Shown here in pieces: positions 17,845 to 26,071 of a stretch of DNA of 64,000 bases (within the stretch, counting starts at the first letter, position 1; the number at the start of each line of letters is the position of its first letter). Made by a program: the position numbers and the translations under genes. Source of the stretch: JAHFUI01 sp039931615 (GTDB lineage Bacteria > Acidobacteriota > Vicinamibacteria > Vicinamibacterales > CAVVIG01); NCBI GenBank assembly GCA_039931615.1, contig JBDTRR010000010.1:1-64000 (forward strand), in the 5' to 3' direction. The notes below the pieces were generated by a model. It saw only the letters and a list, made by a program, of their open reading frames with translations, made no database searches and was not told the origin of the DNA.

Positions 17845-18050
17845 CTTTTCTTTCCGCTCCAATCCCTCTTCATCTGTGCCATCCCCTCCATGTAGACCGT
17901 CGCGCGCTCCCGTTCGTTTTCATCGGGGATCGACTTGAGCAGGTCGAGGGCTTTCTCGAGATCGCGATCGATCGATTGGCGCGTCGTCCGGAAGTAGAGC
18001 CGCCGGATCTCGGCGATCTTCTGATCCGTCGTCAGCATCGGCAGTCTCAT
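17814..18050 (-). CDS. Small helical protein with repeat-encoded basic tail
   Basis: A 78-residue protein (start ATG at 18050; ATG 18038 is an alternative). The core, LTTDQKIAEIRRLYFRTTRQSIDRDLEKALDLLKSIPDENER, is predicted to be helical and looks like a real conserved protein. The last dozen residues (GKKRQKAEGKRQK) are encoded by the heptamer array, whose TAA stop lies in the GTTTA interruption. The true ancestral end was probably near the tryptophan of MKRDWSG. It lies 16 nt downstream of polX on the same strand. The function is not recognised. Confidence 0.68.
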   Translation of the reverse strand: MRLPMLTTDQKIAEIRRLYFRTTRQSIDRDLEKALDLLKSIPDENERERATVYMEGMAQMKRDWSGKKRQKAEGKRQK

Positions 18051-18066
18051 CGCGATCCCCGGGCGC

Positions 18067-19791
18067 TCATCGGCGGGCCGTGTTTCTCCGCAGCGCGGCC
18101 GTGAGCTGATCGAACGGCAGCGTGTTGAGCACGTGCGCTGCTTCCAGCCAGGCCCGGCGGGCGACCAGGATCCCCCACCGCAGGACCCGGAAGCCGCGCT
18201 GCGAGTGAGCATCGCTGGAGATGACCAGGCGGGCGCCGCGATCGCGCGCCAGCCGGGCGTGGGTGTCGTTGAGATCGAGGCGATGCGCCGAGGCATTGAT
18301 CTCGAGCGCCGCGCCGACCTGCACCGCCCGCGCGATCACCGCCTCCAGGTCGACCGGGTAGGGCTCCCGCTGCAGGATGCGCCGCCCGGTCGGATGGCCG
18401 AGGACATCGACGTACCGGTTGTCGAGCGCGCGCAGCAGCCGATCCGTCATCTGACTGCGCTCCTGATTGAATGCCGAGTGGACCGAGGCGACGACAAGGT
18501 CCAGCGCGGCGAGACAGTCGTCGGCCAGGTCCAGGCTGCCGTCGGCCTTGATGTCGCACTCGATCCCGGCCAGCAGCCGTACTCCGCCGATCTGTCCGTC
18601 GAGCGCGCGGATCCGCGCCGCGTGGGCGGCGACGCGCCGCTCATCGAGGCCGTTGGCCATCGCCAGCGACTGGCTGTGATCGGTGATGGCGATGTAGGCC
18701 AGCCCCGCCTCGTGCGCGGCGGCCGCCATCGCCGCGATCGTATCGCGGCCGTCGGTCTCGGTCGTGTGCATGTGCAAATCGCCGCGGAGATCGGCGCGGT
18801 CAATCAGGACGGGCAGCCGGCGGGCGGACGCGGCTTCGATTTCGCCGCTGGCTTCGCGAAGCTCGGGCGGAATCCAGGCCATCCCGAGCGCTTCGTAGAG
18901 GTCCTCCTCACGGGCGCCGGCGACCGGAGTTCCATCGTCGGTGCGAAACAGCCCGTATTCGTTCAACTTGAAGCCGAGGCCGATCGCCCGGTCGCGCAGG
19001 GCGAGATTGTGGTTCTTCGATCCGGTGAAGTACTGCAGCGCGGCGCCGCGGCTTGCGGCCGGGACCAGCCGCAGATCCGACTGGAAGCCGCTCCGGGTGA
19101 GGATGCTCGATTTGGTGGCGCCGTGAACGAGCACGCGCTCCACGATGTCGTGGCCGACGAAATCGTCCATCAGCGAGGCCGCGGCGCCCGACGCCAGGAT
19201 GTCGAGGTCGCCGCACGTTTCGCAGCCGCGGCGCAGGCTGCCGACGGTCTCGATGATCGCCTCGGGTGCCCGCGTCCGCAGGTCGGCGACCAGTGCCGCT
19301 GCCGCCTCGTCGGTCTCCGACAGCAGGTGCCGGCCGGCGTGCCGCCGGCGCTCCTCGAGCGCCTTGAGGATCAGCGCCTCTTTCTTCGTGCCCATGCCGC
19401 GCAGGCGGCGAATCCGCCCATCGGTGGCTGCCTGCTGCAGCTCGTCCAGCGTGCGGATGTTCAGCTCGCGATACAGGGTCGCCACGGTCTTGGGGCCGAC
19501 CCCTTGCAGGTGGAGCAGGTCGAGAATGGTCGGCGGGAATTCGGTAATCAGTTCACGGTGGTAGACCGCATCGCCGGTCTGGGCGATCTCGAGAATCCGC
19601 GCGGCGAGATCCTTGCCGATGCCCGGAATGCCGCGCAGGTCCGCCGCGTCGAGCGCCGCCAGCCGGTGCGGATGGTTGGCGACGATATCGCCGCCGTTGC
19701 GATAGGCGCGAATCTTGAACGGGTTGTCGTCCTTGATCTCCAGGAGGTCGGCGATTTCTCGAAGGATCCGGGCGATCGCCAGGTTATCCAA
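18067..19791 (-). CDS. polX: DNA polymerase/3'-5' exonuclease PolX
   Basis: A 574-residue repair polymerase acting in gap filling. Order: helix-hairpin-helix region (GIPGIGKDLAARI, LQGVGPKTVATLY), family-X palm with GSLRRG and the catalytic GDLDIL pair near residue 196, third Asp in SDLRLV, the GSKNHN segment, then a PHP exonuclease domain. The PHP metal motifs are all present: DLHMHTTETDG, ITDHS, GIECDI, ASVHSAF, GHPTGR and SSDAHS. It looks fully active. It overlaps the GHMP kinase gene by 8 nt, so the two are co-transcribed. A degenerate paralogue lies at 32811. Confidence 0.95.
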   Translation of the reverse strand: MDNLAIARILREIADLLEIKDDNPFKIRAYRNGGDIVANHPHRLAALDAADLRGIPGIGKDLAARILEIAQTGDAVYHRELITEFPPTILDLLHLQGVGPKTVATLYRELNIRTLDELQQAATDGRIRRLRGMGTKKEALILKALEERRRHAGRHLLSETDEAAAALVADLRTRAPEAIIETVGSLRRGCETCGDLDILASGAAASLMDDFVGHDIVERVLVHGATKSSILTRSGFQSDLRLVPAASRGAALQYFTGSKNHNLALRDRAIGLGFKLNEYGLFRTDDGTPVAGAREEDLYEALGMAWIPPELREASGEIEAASARRLPVLIDRADLRGDLHMHTTETDGRDTIAAMAAAAHEAGLAYIAITDHSQSLAMANGLDERRVAAHAARIRALDGQIGGVRLLAGIECDIKADGSLDLADDCLAALDLVVASVHSAFNQERSQMTDRLLRALDNRYVDVLGHPTGRRILQREPYPVDLEAVIARAVQVGAALEINASAHRLDLNDTHARLARDRGARLVISSDAHSQRGFRVLRWGILVARRAWLEAAHVLNTLPFDQLTAALRRNTARR

Positions 19792-20773
19792 CCCGAAGAC
19801 CTTCCAGCTCGATGTGATAGTCGAGCACGCGGGCGCCGCCGGCGGTGAGCGCCGCTGCCACCGCCGGTCGCGCCGCCGGTGGACCGTAGCAGAAGAGACA
19901 GCCGCCGCCGCCGGCGCCGCAGACCTTGGCGGCGGTCGCCCCGGCGGCGATCGCCCGGGCGATCAAATTGTCGATCGCCGGGGTCGAGACGCCCGGGGCG
20001 AGCCGCTTGCGGTTGTCCCATTCGACCGCAATCTGGCGCCCGACCTCGTCCCAATCCGCGCGCGCCAGCGCGTCGCGCAACGCGGCCGCCGTGTCGCGGA
20101 TCCGCTCGAAGCAGTCGAAGATGTGGCGGTCGCCGTCGATGTGCCGCTTGGTGATCTCCCAGTTGTTGGTGCCGGAATGGCGCGGCGCGCCGGTGTAGGC
20201 GAGGACGATCCGGTGTTCCAGCTCGGCCGGATCGACATCGAGGGCGACACGGCGAACGCCGCCGATGTCGAGCTCGATCGCCGCAACCCCACCGTAAAGG
20301 GCCGGCCGGTAGTCCTGCACGCCGGCCGGGACCCGGATCACCTGGCATTCGACGTTCCTCGCCACGCTGAGGAGCCGTTCGGGATCCTCGCTGCCGCCGG
20401 TCCAGCGGGCGAGGGCGCCGCACGCGGCGATTGTCAGGGCTGACGAGCCGGCAATCCCGGCGCCGGTCGGCGACTCGCCGCGCGTCGTCAGCGTCGCATT
20501 CTCCAGGCGCCAGTGTCGCGCCAGGCCGGCAAGCAGCGCGAGATCGCCGGACCCGTCCAGGTCCGTCCAGCTGGCGGCGTTGACCCGCCGATCCGTCTCG
20601 AGCGAGTGCAGCTCGATCCAACCGTCGTCGCGGGCGGCGATCGTGGCATGGGCGCGCAGGCTGATCGCCGCGTTGACCGTCGACGCCCCGTCGTGAAACA
20701 GGTACAGCGGCCAGATGTCGATCGTGCCCCCGGCGAGATCGATGCGCGTCGGTGCTGAAGAGACGATCGGCAC
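19784..20773 (-). CDS. GHMP-family small-molecule kinase
   Basis: A 329-residue sugar-kinase-like protein. The N-terminus VSSAPTRIDLAGG is typical of heptose or sugar GHMP kinases. The ATP loop PTGAGIAGSSALTIAACG and the C-terminal GAGGGGCLFC (third motif) are intact. The substrate is unknown; candidates are a heptose or an amino sugar, and the divergent nagZ recycling operon makes a peptidoglycan sugar conceivable (inference only). The start GTG 20773 lies 6 nt after a TATAAT box with no room for a Shine-Dalgarno. The frame is open upstream, but that part is antisense to nagZ and not family-like. Confidence 0.85.
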   Translation of the reverse strand: MPIVSSAPTRIDLAGGTIDIWPLYLFHDGASTVNAAISLRAHATIAARDDGWIELHSLETDRRVNAASWTDLDGSGDLALLAGLARHWRLENATLTTRGESPTGAGIAGSSALTIAACGALARWTGGSEDPERLLSVARNVECQVIRVPAGVQDYRPALYGGVAAIELDIGGVRRVALDVDPAELEHRIVLAYTGAPRHSGTNNWEITKRHIDGDRHIFDCFERIRDTAAALRDALARADWDEVGRQIAVEWDNRKRLAPGVSTPAIDNLIARAIAAGATAAKVCGAGGGGCLFCYGPPAARPAVAAALTAGGARVLDYHIELEGLRVG

Positions 20774-20779
20774 CGGTGG

Positions 20780-20785
20780 ATTATA
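20780..20785 (-). promoter_or_regulatory. -10 element (TATAAT) of the GHMP kinase-polX operon
   Basis: A perfect TATAAT on the minus strand ends 6 nt before GTG 20773, so transcription should begin at or next to the start codon. No good -35 was found at 16-18 nt. Confidence 0.55.
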
Positions 20786-20859
20786 GAGTGGAAATTCTCG
20801 CCGCCCCACCAACGCGCCCACCGCCTCGGGTCGCGCGATGCCCGCGGTAGGGGAGCATG

Positions 20860-20865
20860 TACAAT
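20860..20865 (+). promoter_or_regulatory. -10 element (TACAAT) of the nagZ operon
   Basis: TACAAT lies 10 nt before ATG 20876, predicting a leader of only about 3 nt. It diverges from the GHMP kinase promoter within a 102-nt gap, so the two operons may be co-regulated. No clear -35 is visible. Confidence 0.45.
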
Positions 20866-20875
20866 CGTTGCGCGC

Positions 20876-21973
20876 ATGTCCCCGACCGGTCTCCGCCGCC
20901 ACATCGGTCAGCTGCTCATCGCCGGCTTCGACGGTCCGGCGCTGTCGGTCGAGATCAAATCGCTGGCGCGTGAGTTCGGGTTGGGCGGGGTGATCCTCTT
21001 CGCGAGAAACCTCGCTGAGCCGGAACAGATCGCCGAGCTGTGCTTCGAAGCGGCGCGGCTCGACGCCGATCTGCCGGCCTGGGTCAGCATCGACCAGGAG
21101 GGCGGCCGCGTCGCCCGCCTGACGTCGCCGTTCACGGAATTTCCGGCGCTGGCGACGATCGGGCGGAGCGGCGATGCCGGCCTCGCCGCGCGCTTCGGCC
21201 GGGCGATGGCGCTCGAGCTCGCGGCCGTCGGCGTCTCGCTCGACTATGCGCCGGTGTTGGACGTTCTCACCAATCCGGACAACCCGGTCATCGGCGATCG
21301 TGCGCTGTCGGATCAGCCGGAGGTGGTTGCCCGGCTCGGCGCCGCCATCGTGCGTGCCCTGCAGGATGCCGGGATCGCGGCGTGCGGCAAGCATTTTCCC
21401 GGCCACGGCGACACCGGCTCGGATTCACATCTCGAGCTGCCGCTGCTCGAGCATCCGGTCGAACGGCTCCGCCAGGTCGAGCTGGTGCCGTTCCGGGCGG
21501 CGATCGACGCCGGCGTCGCCAGCATCATGACGGCGCATGTCTTCCTGCCGGCGATCGACGACACGCGGCCGGCGACGTTGTCGAAGCGGATCGTCTCGGG
21601 CCTGCTGCGCGAGGAGCTGCGGTTCGACGGACTCGTCCTCAGCGACGATCTCGAGATGAAGGCGGTGGCCGCTCAGTATGCCGTGCCCGAGGCGGCCGTT
21701 CTCGCCGTGGCCGCCGGCTGTGATGGGGTCTTAATCTGCAGTGGTGATCACACCGCTCACGCGGCGGCGCTCGAGGCCTTGATCCACGCGGTCGAGAATG
21801 AGGAGATCCCCCTCGCCCGGATCGACAACGCGATCCGGCGGCAGCGGCGGGCGAAGGAGCGCTTCCTGGCGGCCGGAGTGGCGGCCCGTCCACCGCTGGC
21901 GCGCCAGCTCCGCGAACGGATCGGCCTGGATGAATATCGTGCGATCGCGGAGGAGATGGGTCGTTACCTGTAG
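20876..21973 (+). CDS. nagZ: Beta-N-acetylhexosaminidase, glycoside hydrolase family 3
   Basis: A 365-residue enzyme that removes GlcNAc from GlcNAc-anhydro-MurNAc peptides during cell-wall recycling. Signature segments: GGVILFARN, WVSIDQEGGRV, the acid/base loop KHFPGHGDTGSDSHLELP with its catalytic His, and the nucleophile Asp in VLSDDLEMKAV. No signal peptide is visible, consistent with a cytoplasmic recycling role. It is the first gene of a run with ldcA, mpl, pxpB, pxpC, murB and murA. Leaderless translation is predicted. Confidence 0.93.
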   Translation: MSPTGLRRHIGQLLIAGFDGPALSVEIKSLAREFGLGGVILFARNLAEPEQIAELCFEAARLDADLPAWVSIDQEGGRVARLTSPFTEFPALATIGRSGDAGLAARFGRAMALELAAVGVSLDYAPVLDVLTNPDNPVIGDRALSDQPEVVARLGAAIVRALQDAGIAACGKHFPGHGDTGSDSHLELPLLEHPVERLRQVELVPFRAAIDAGVASIMTAHVFLPAIDDTRPATLSKRIVSGLLREELRFDGLVLSDDLEMKAVAAQYAVPEAAVLAVAAGCDGVLICSGDHTAHAAALEALIHAVENEEIPLARIDNAIRRQRRAKERFLAAGVAARPPLARQLRERIGLDEYRAIAEEMGRYL

Positions 21974-22063
21974 CCTCATGCCGCCAGGAAGAGACGACCA
22001 CACCAAACCGTTGGCGATCTGTGCGTGGTTGGGACGTCGTGCGTTCGTGACGGCGGTCGCGGC

Positions 22064-22987
22064 ATGCTGAAGCCGCGCGCCCTGGCGCCTGGCGATCGCG
22101 TCGCCGTCGTCGCGCCCGCCAGTCCATTCGACCGCGACGAGTTCAATCAGGGGATCGAGGAGATCCGGCAGCTCGGCTTCGAGCCGGTCTACGAAGACTC
22201 GGTGTTCGCGCGGCGGCGCTATGTCGCCGGCGCGGCGGAAGTGCGGGCGGCGGCGATTCGGCAGGCCTGGCGCGATCCGGAGATCCGGGCGCTGATTGGC
22301 GCGCGCGGCGGCTATGGCAGCGCGCAGCTGCTGCCGCTGCTCGATGGCGCGGAGGCGCGCGCCGCGCGGAAGCCGTTCATCGGCTACAGCGATCTGACGT
22401 CGATTCTCAGCTTCCTGACCGTCGGCTGCGGCGTGATTGCGTTCCACGGTCCGATGCTGGCCGGACGCCTGGCCAGGGGTGAAGCGGGATACGACCGCGC
22501 CTCGCTGCTGGCCGCGATCGGTCAACGCCAGCCGATCGGGGAACTGGCGCCGGCCGGTCTCGAGACGGTTCGCCCGGGCGAAGCGGCCGGCGTGCTGCTG
22601 GGCGGCACGGTGACCCAGCTGCTGGCGTCGCTCGGGACGCCGTTCGCGTTCGCGCCGCCGCCAGGATTCGTGCTGTTCTTCGAAGAAGTCGGGGAGCGCC
22701 CCTACCGGCTCGACCGGATGGTGACCCAGCTGCGGCAAGCCGGCCTGCTGGCCCGGGCCGCGGCGGTTGTCGTCGGCGAACTGCCGGGTTGTGACGAGCC
22801 GCGGGGCGACCCGACCGCGCGCTCGGTAATCGCCGACCTGCTCGGCGATTTTCCCGGGCCGGTGGTATTCGGCTTCCCGTCGGGCCACACCGCAGGTCCC
22901 GCCATGACGCTGCCGTTCGGCGTCATGTGCCGCGTCGTGGCGGACAACCGGCCCCGTCTCGTCATCGACGAAGCCGCGGTCGAATAG
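22064..22987 (+). CDS. ldcA: LD-carboxypeptidase (peptidase S66)
   Basis: A 307-residue cytoplasmic peptidase that removes the terminal D-Ala from recycled tetrapeptides, giving the tripeptide used by Mpl. The nucleophilic Ser is in FIGYSDLT; the Glu of the triad is in LFFEEVGERPYR and the His in FPSGHT. The N-terminus LKPRALAPGDRVAVVAPASPF is typical. ATG 22064 is preferred over GTG 22025, which adds a non-family stretch. mpl starts 2 nt after its stop. Confidence 0.93.
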   Translation: MLKPRALAPGDRVAVVAPASPFDRDEFNQGIEEIRQLGFEPVYEDSVFARRRYVAGAAEVRAAAIRQAWRDPEIRALIGARGGYGSAQLLPLLDGAEARAARKPFIGYSDLTSILSFLTVGCGVIAFHGPMLAGRLARGEAGYDRASLLAAIGQRQPIGELAPAGLETVRPGEAAGVLLGGTVTQLLASLGTPFAFAPPPGFVLFFEEVGERPYRLDRMVTQLRQAGLLARAAAVVVGELPGCDEPRGDPTARSVIADLLGDFPGPVVFGFPSGHTAGPAMTLPFGVMCRVVADNRPRLVIDEAAVE

Positions 22988-22989
22988 CC

Positions 22990-24390
22990 GTGATCAAGCG
23001 CCTCCACTTCATCGGCATCTGCGGTACCGCCATGGCGACGGCCGCCGCCATGCTGCGGCGCAAGGGGTGCACGGTGAGCGGATCCGATCAGGACGTCTAT
23101 CCCCCGATGAGCGACTTTCTCGCCGCCGAGGACATTCCCGCCCTGAGCGGCTATCGACCCGACCACATCACGGCGGATCTCGACCTCGTCGTCGTCGGCA
23201 ATGCCATCTCGCGGGGCAACCCGGAACTCGAGGAGGTGCTCGACCGCAAGATCCGCTACTGCTCCTTGCCCGAGGTCGTTCGCGAGTACTTCCTGTGGGG
23301 CGCCCGGTCGATCGTCATCGCCGGCACCCACGGCAAGACGACGACCACGGCGCTGACCGGGTGGGTCCTGACCGCCGCCGGAATCGATCCCAGCGTGCTC
23401 GTCGGCGGCATCGTCGGCAACTTCGGCGCGCAGGGATCGAGCTACCGCCTCGGCAGCGGCCGCGATTTCGTCATCGAGGGTGACGAATACGACAGCGCGT
23501 TCTTCGACAAGACCGCCAAGTTCCTGAAGTACGTGCCGGACATCGCCGTGATCAACAACGTCGAGTTCGATCATGCCGATATCTACGCCGATCTGGCGGC
23601 GGTCTCGCTGGCGTTCCGCCGCTTCGTCAACCTGGTGCCGCGCCGCGGACTGCTGATCCTCGGTGCCGACAGCGACGGGGCGCGGGCGCTGGGCGCGGCG
23701 GCGCGGTCGCGCGTCGAAACGTTCGGATTGGCTGCGGGCGTCGACTGGCAGGCGCACGATCTCGAGTCGTCGGGCCGGCTGACCCGATTTCACGTCCGGC
23801 GGGGCGGCTCGCCGTTCGGGTCGTTCGAGGCGCCGCTGGTCGGCTCGCACAACGTCCGTAATGCCCTGGCCGCGATCGCCGTCGCCACCGAGGTCGGTCT
23901 GAGCGCCGAGCAGATCGGGCGCGGGCTGCGCTCCTTTGCCGGTGTCAAACGGCGGCTGGAGGTCGTCGGCACGGCCGACGGCGTGACGATCTACGACGAT
24001 TTCGCCCACCACCCGACCGCGGTGGCGGAAACGCTGGCCGGCTTGCGCGCCGCCCACCCGGGCGCCCGCATCTGGGCGGTCTTCGAGCCGCGCTCGGCCT
24101 CGTCGTGCCGCCGGATCTTTCAGGACGACTTCGCCCGTGCCTTCGCCGCCGCCGACCGGGTGATCATCGCCCCGGTGTTCCGCTCGACACTGCCCGAGGC
24201 CGATCGGCTGTCGGTGCCGGCGCTGGTCCGCGACCTCGACGACCGCGGTCTGTGGGCGCGGGAGGCTGGCTCGATCGACGACATCATCACCGCCATCGTC
24301 CACGACCGTCGCGCCGGCGATCTGGTGGTCATCATGTCGAACGGCGGATTCGGCGGCATCCACCAGAAGCTGCTGCACGCGTTGTCGTGA
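22990..24390 (+). CDS. mpl: UDP-MurNAc:L-Ala-gamma-D-Glu-meso-DAP ligase (murein peptide ligase)
   Basis: A 466-residue Mur-ligase-family enzyme that attaches recycled tripeptide to UDP-MurNAc. The N-terminus is LHFIGICGTAMATAAAML. The P-loop is GTHGKTTTTAL, followed by VIEGDEYDSAFFD and the NNVEFDHADIY motif; the C-terminal domain has DDFAHHPTAVAETL and VFEPRSASS. The VGGIVGNFG segment separates Mpl from MurC. It begins at GTG 22990, 2 nt after ldcA. NagZ, LdcA and Mpl form a coherent recycling route. Confidence 0.95.
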   Translation: MIKRLHFIGICGTAMATAAAMLRRKGCTVSGSDQDVYPPMSDFLAAEDIPALSGYRPDHITADLDLVVVGNAISRGNPELEEVLDRKIRYCSLPEVVREYFLWGARSIVIAGTHGKTTTTALTGWVLTAAGIDPSVLVGGIVGNFGAQGSSYRLGSGRDFVIEGDEYDSAFFDKTAKFLKYVPDIAVINNVEFDHADIYADLAAVSLAFRRFVNLVPRRGLLILGADSDGARALGAAARSRVETFGLAAGVDWQAHDLESSGRLTRFHVRRGGSPFGSFEAPLVGSHNVRNALAAIAVATEVGLSAEQIGRGLRSFAGVKRRLEVVGTADGVTIYDDFAHHPTAVAETLAGLRAAHPGARIWAVFEPRSASSCRRIFQDDFARAFAAADRVIIAPVFRSTLPEADRLSVPALVRDLDDRGLWAREAGSIDDIITAIVHDRRAGDLVVIMSNGGFGGIHQKLLHALS

Positions 24391-24408
24391 CGCCGATCGG
24401 CATCACAG

Positions 24409-25104
24409 GTGACAGGGAGATCGAACGTCCGCATCGTGCTCTCAGGCGACTCCGCCATCGTTGTCCAGCTGGGGGCGCGCATCGATCTGGAAATCAACGC
24501 CCGCGTGACCCGGCTGGCCGACGCCGTGCAGGCGGCGGCGATCCCCGGCGTCCGTGATGTCGTTCCCACCTACTGCTCGGTTGCGGTGTTCTTCGATCCG
24601 CTTCGCACCGACTACCCGGGCCTGGTCGGATGGCTCGAGCGCCAGGTGGACCAGTTGACCGGATTGCCCATCGCGGAACCGCGGTCGGTCGAGATTCCTG
24701 TCTGTTACGAGGGTGAGTTCGGCCCCGATCTTGCCGCCGTCGCCGCGTTCGCCGGCCGGTCGCCGCAGGATGTGGTGGCGATCCATGCCAGCCGCACCTA
24801 TCGGGTGTTCATGCTCGGGTTCATGCCGGGTTTTGCGTATCTTGGCGTGCTCGATCCGAGAATTGCGATGCCGCGCCGTGCGACGCCGCGTCCACGCGTA
24901 CCGTCCGGCGCTGTCGGAATTGCCGGCGAACAGACCGGCATCTATTCCGTCGAGACGCCGGGCGGCTGGCAGCTGATCGGACGGACGCCGCTGGCGCCTT
25001 TTGATCCGGCCCGGTCCGTCCCGTTTCTGCTGCAGGCGGGCGATGCCGTCCGATTCGTGCCGATCGATCGCGATGAATATCAACGGATGATAGCGTCTGC
25101 TTGA
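24409..25104 (+). CDS. pxpB: 5-oxoprolinase subunit PxpB (KipI-like)
   Basis: A 231-residue protein of the KipI/PxpB family. With PxpA and PxpC it forms an ATP-dependent 5-oxoprolinase that converts pyroglutamate to glutamate; in Bacillus KipI also inhibits a sporulation kinase. Diagnostic segments: GDSAIVVQLG, FMLGFMPGFAYLGVLDPRI, MPRRATPRPRVPSGAVGIAG and the end YSVETPGGWQLIGRTP. The start is GTG 24409, 18 nt after mpl. pxpC follows at once, but no pxpA (YcsF/LamB family) is adjacent or elsewhere in the window. Confidence 0.93.
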   Translation: MTGRSNVRIVLSGDSAIVVQLGARIDLEINARVTRLADAVQAAAIPGVRDVVPTYCSVAVFFDPLRTDYPGLVGWLERQVDQLTGLPIAEPRSVEIPVCYEGEFGPDLAAVAAFAGRSPQDVVAIHASRTYRVFMLGFMPGFAYLGVLDPRIAMPRRATPRPRVPSGAVGIAGEQTGIYSVETPGGWQLIGRTPLAPFDPARSVPFLLQAGDAVRFVPIDRDEYQRMIASA

Positions 25105-25111
25105 GACCTCG

Positions 25112-26071
25112 ATGGCCGAACTGCTCGTGATCAAACCAGGGTTGTTGACGACGGTCCAGGACCGTGGGCGTTGGGGATTTCAATCGCGAGGCGTGTCGGT
25201 GGCCGGGCCGATGGACGCCTACTCGCATCGGCTGGTCAACGCGCTGGTGGGCAACGGCGATGACGCCGCCACGCTGGAAGTGACCGCGGTCGGCCCGCTG
25301 CTCGAGTTCGACGACGAGCGGTTGATTGCGGTCAGTGGTGCGGAGTTCGACGCCGACCTGGACGGCCGGCGCGTCGCGCCGGATCAACCATGTGCGGCCG
25401 GACCCGGATCGCGGCTCGCCTTCGGCTCGCGCCGGCGCGGCACCCGCGCTTATGTCGCCGTCGCCGGCGGCATCGCCGTGGCGCCGGTCTTCGGCAGCCG
25501 CGCCACCCATGTCGGCAGTCGGTTGGGCGGTTTCGACGGCCGGCCCTTGCGGACCGGCGACCGGCTGCCGCTCGGCCTGAAATGGGAACGTACCCCTTTT
25601 CAGGGGAGTGGCCCCCGAACGCTTCTCCGGCAGGCCAGACCGGTGCCGCACGGACACGCCGTGGTGCGGGTGCTGGTGGGGCCGCAGGCCGACTACTTCA
25701 CCGGTGAGGCGCTGGCGGCGCTTCAGGCGTCGCCGTATTCGATCGGTCAGAGCTCGGATCGGATGGGTTTTCGTCTCGAAGGCACCCGTCTCGGACACTT
25801 ACGCGGCGCCGACATCATTTCGGACGCGACGCCGATGGGCGCGATCCAGGTGCCGGCGTCCGGCCTGCCCATTCTCCTGATGGCCGATCGGCAGACGACG
25901 GGGGGGTATCCAAAGATTGCGACGGTGATCACGGCCGACCTGGGTCTGGCCGGCCAGCTCGGTCCCGGCGATACGCTGTCGTTCGCGGTGTGCTCACCGG
26001 GCGAGGCGCTGGCGGCGCTGATCGCCCAGGAACGGGCGTTGATGGCGATTGAGCGTCCGGAGGTGGCGTGA
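25112..26071 (+). CDS. pxpC: 5-oxoprolinase subunit PxpC (KipA-like, biotin-dependent carboxyltransferase fold)
   Basis: A 319-residue partner of PxpB. Family segments: LLTTVQDRGRWGFQSRGVSVAGPMDAYS at the start, AVSGAEFDADLDG, the GSRLGGFDGRPL turn, then SSDRMGFRLEG, SDATPMGAIQVPASGLPILLM and DRQTTGGYPKIATV. It lies 7 nt after pxpB and its stop overlaps murB (GTGA at 26068-26071), so expression is tied to the cell-wall genes on both sides. Confidence 0.93.
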   Translation: MAELLVIKPGLLTTVQDRGRWGFQSRGVSVAGPMDAYSHRLVNALVGNGDDAATLEVTAVGPLLEFDDERLIAVSGAEFDADLDGRRVAPDQPCAAGPGSRLAFGSRRRGTRAYVAVAGGIAVAPVFGSRATHVGSRLGGFDGRPLRTGDRLPLGLKWERTPFQGSGPRTLLRQARPVPHGHAVVRVLVGPQADYFTGEALAALQASPYSIGQSSDRMGFRLEGTRLGHLRGADIISDATPMGAIQVPASGLPILLMADRQTTGGYPKIATVITADLGLAGQLGPGDTLSFAVCSPGEALAALIAQERALMAIERPEVA

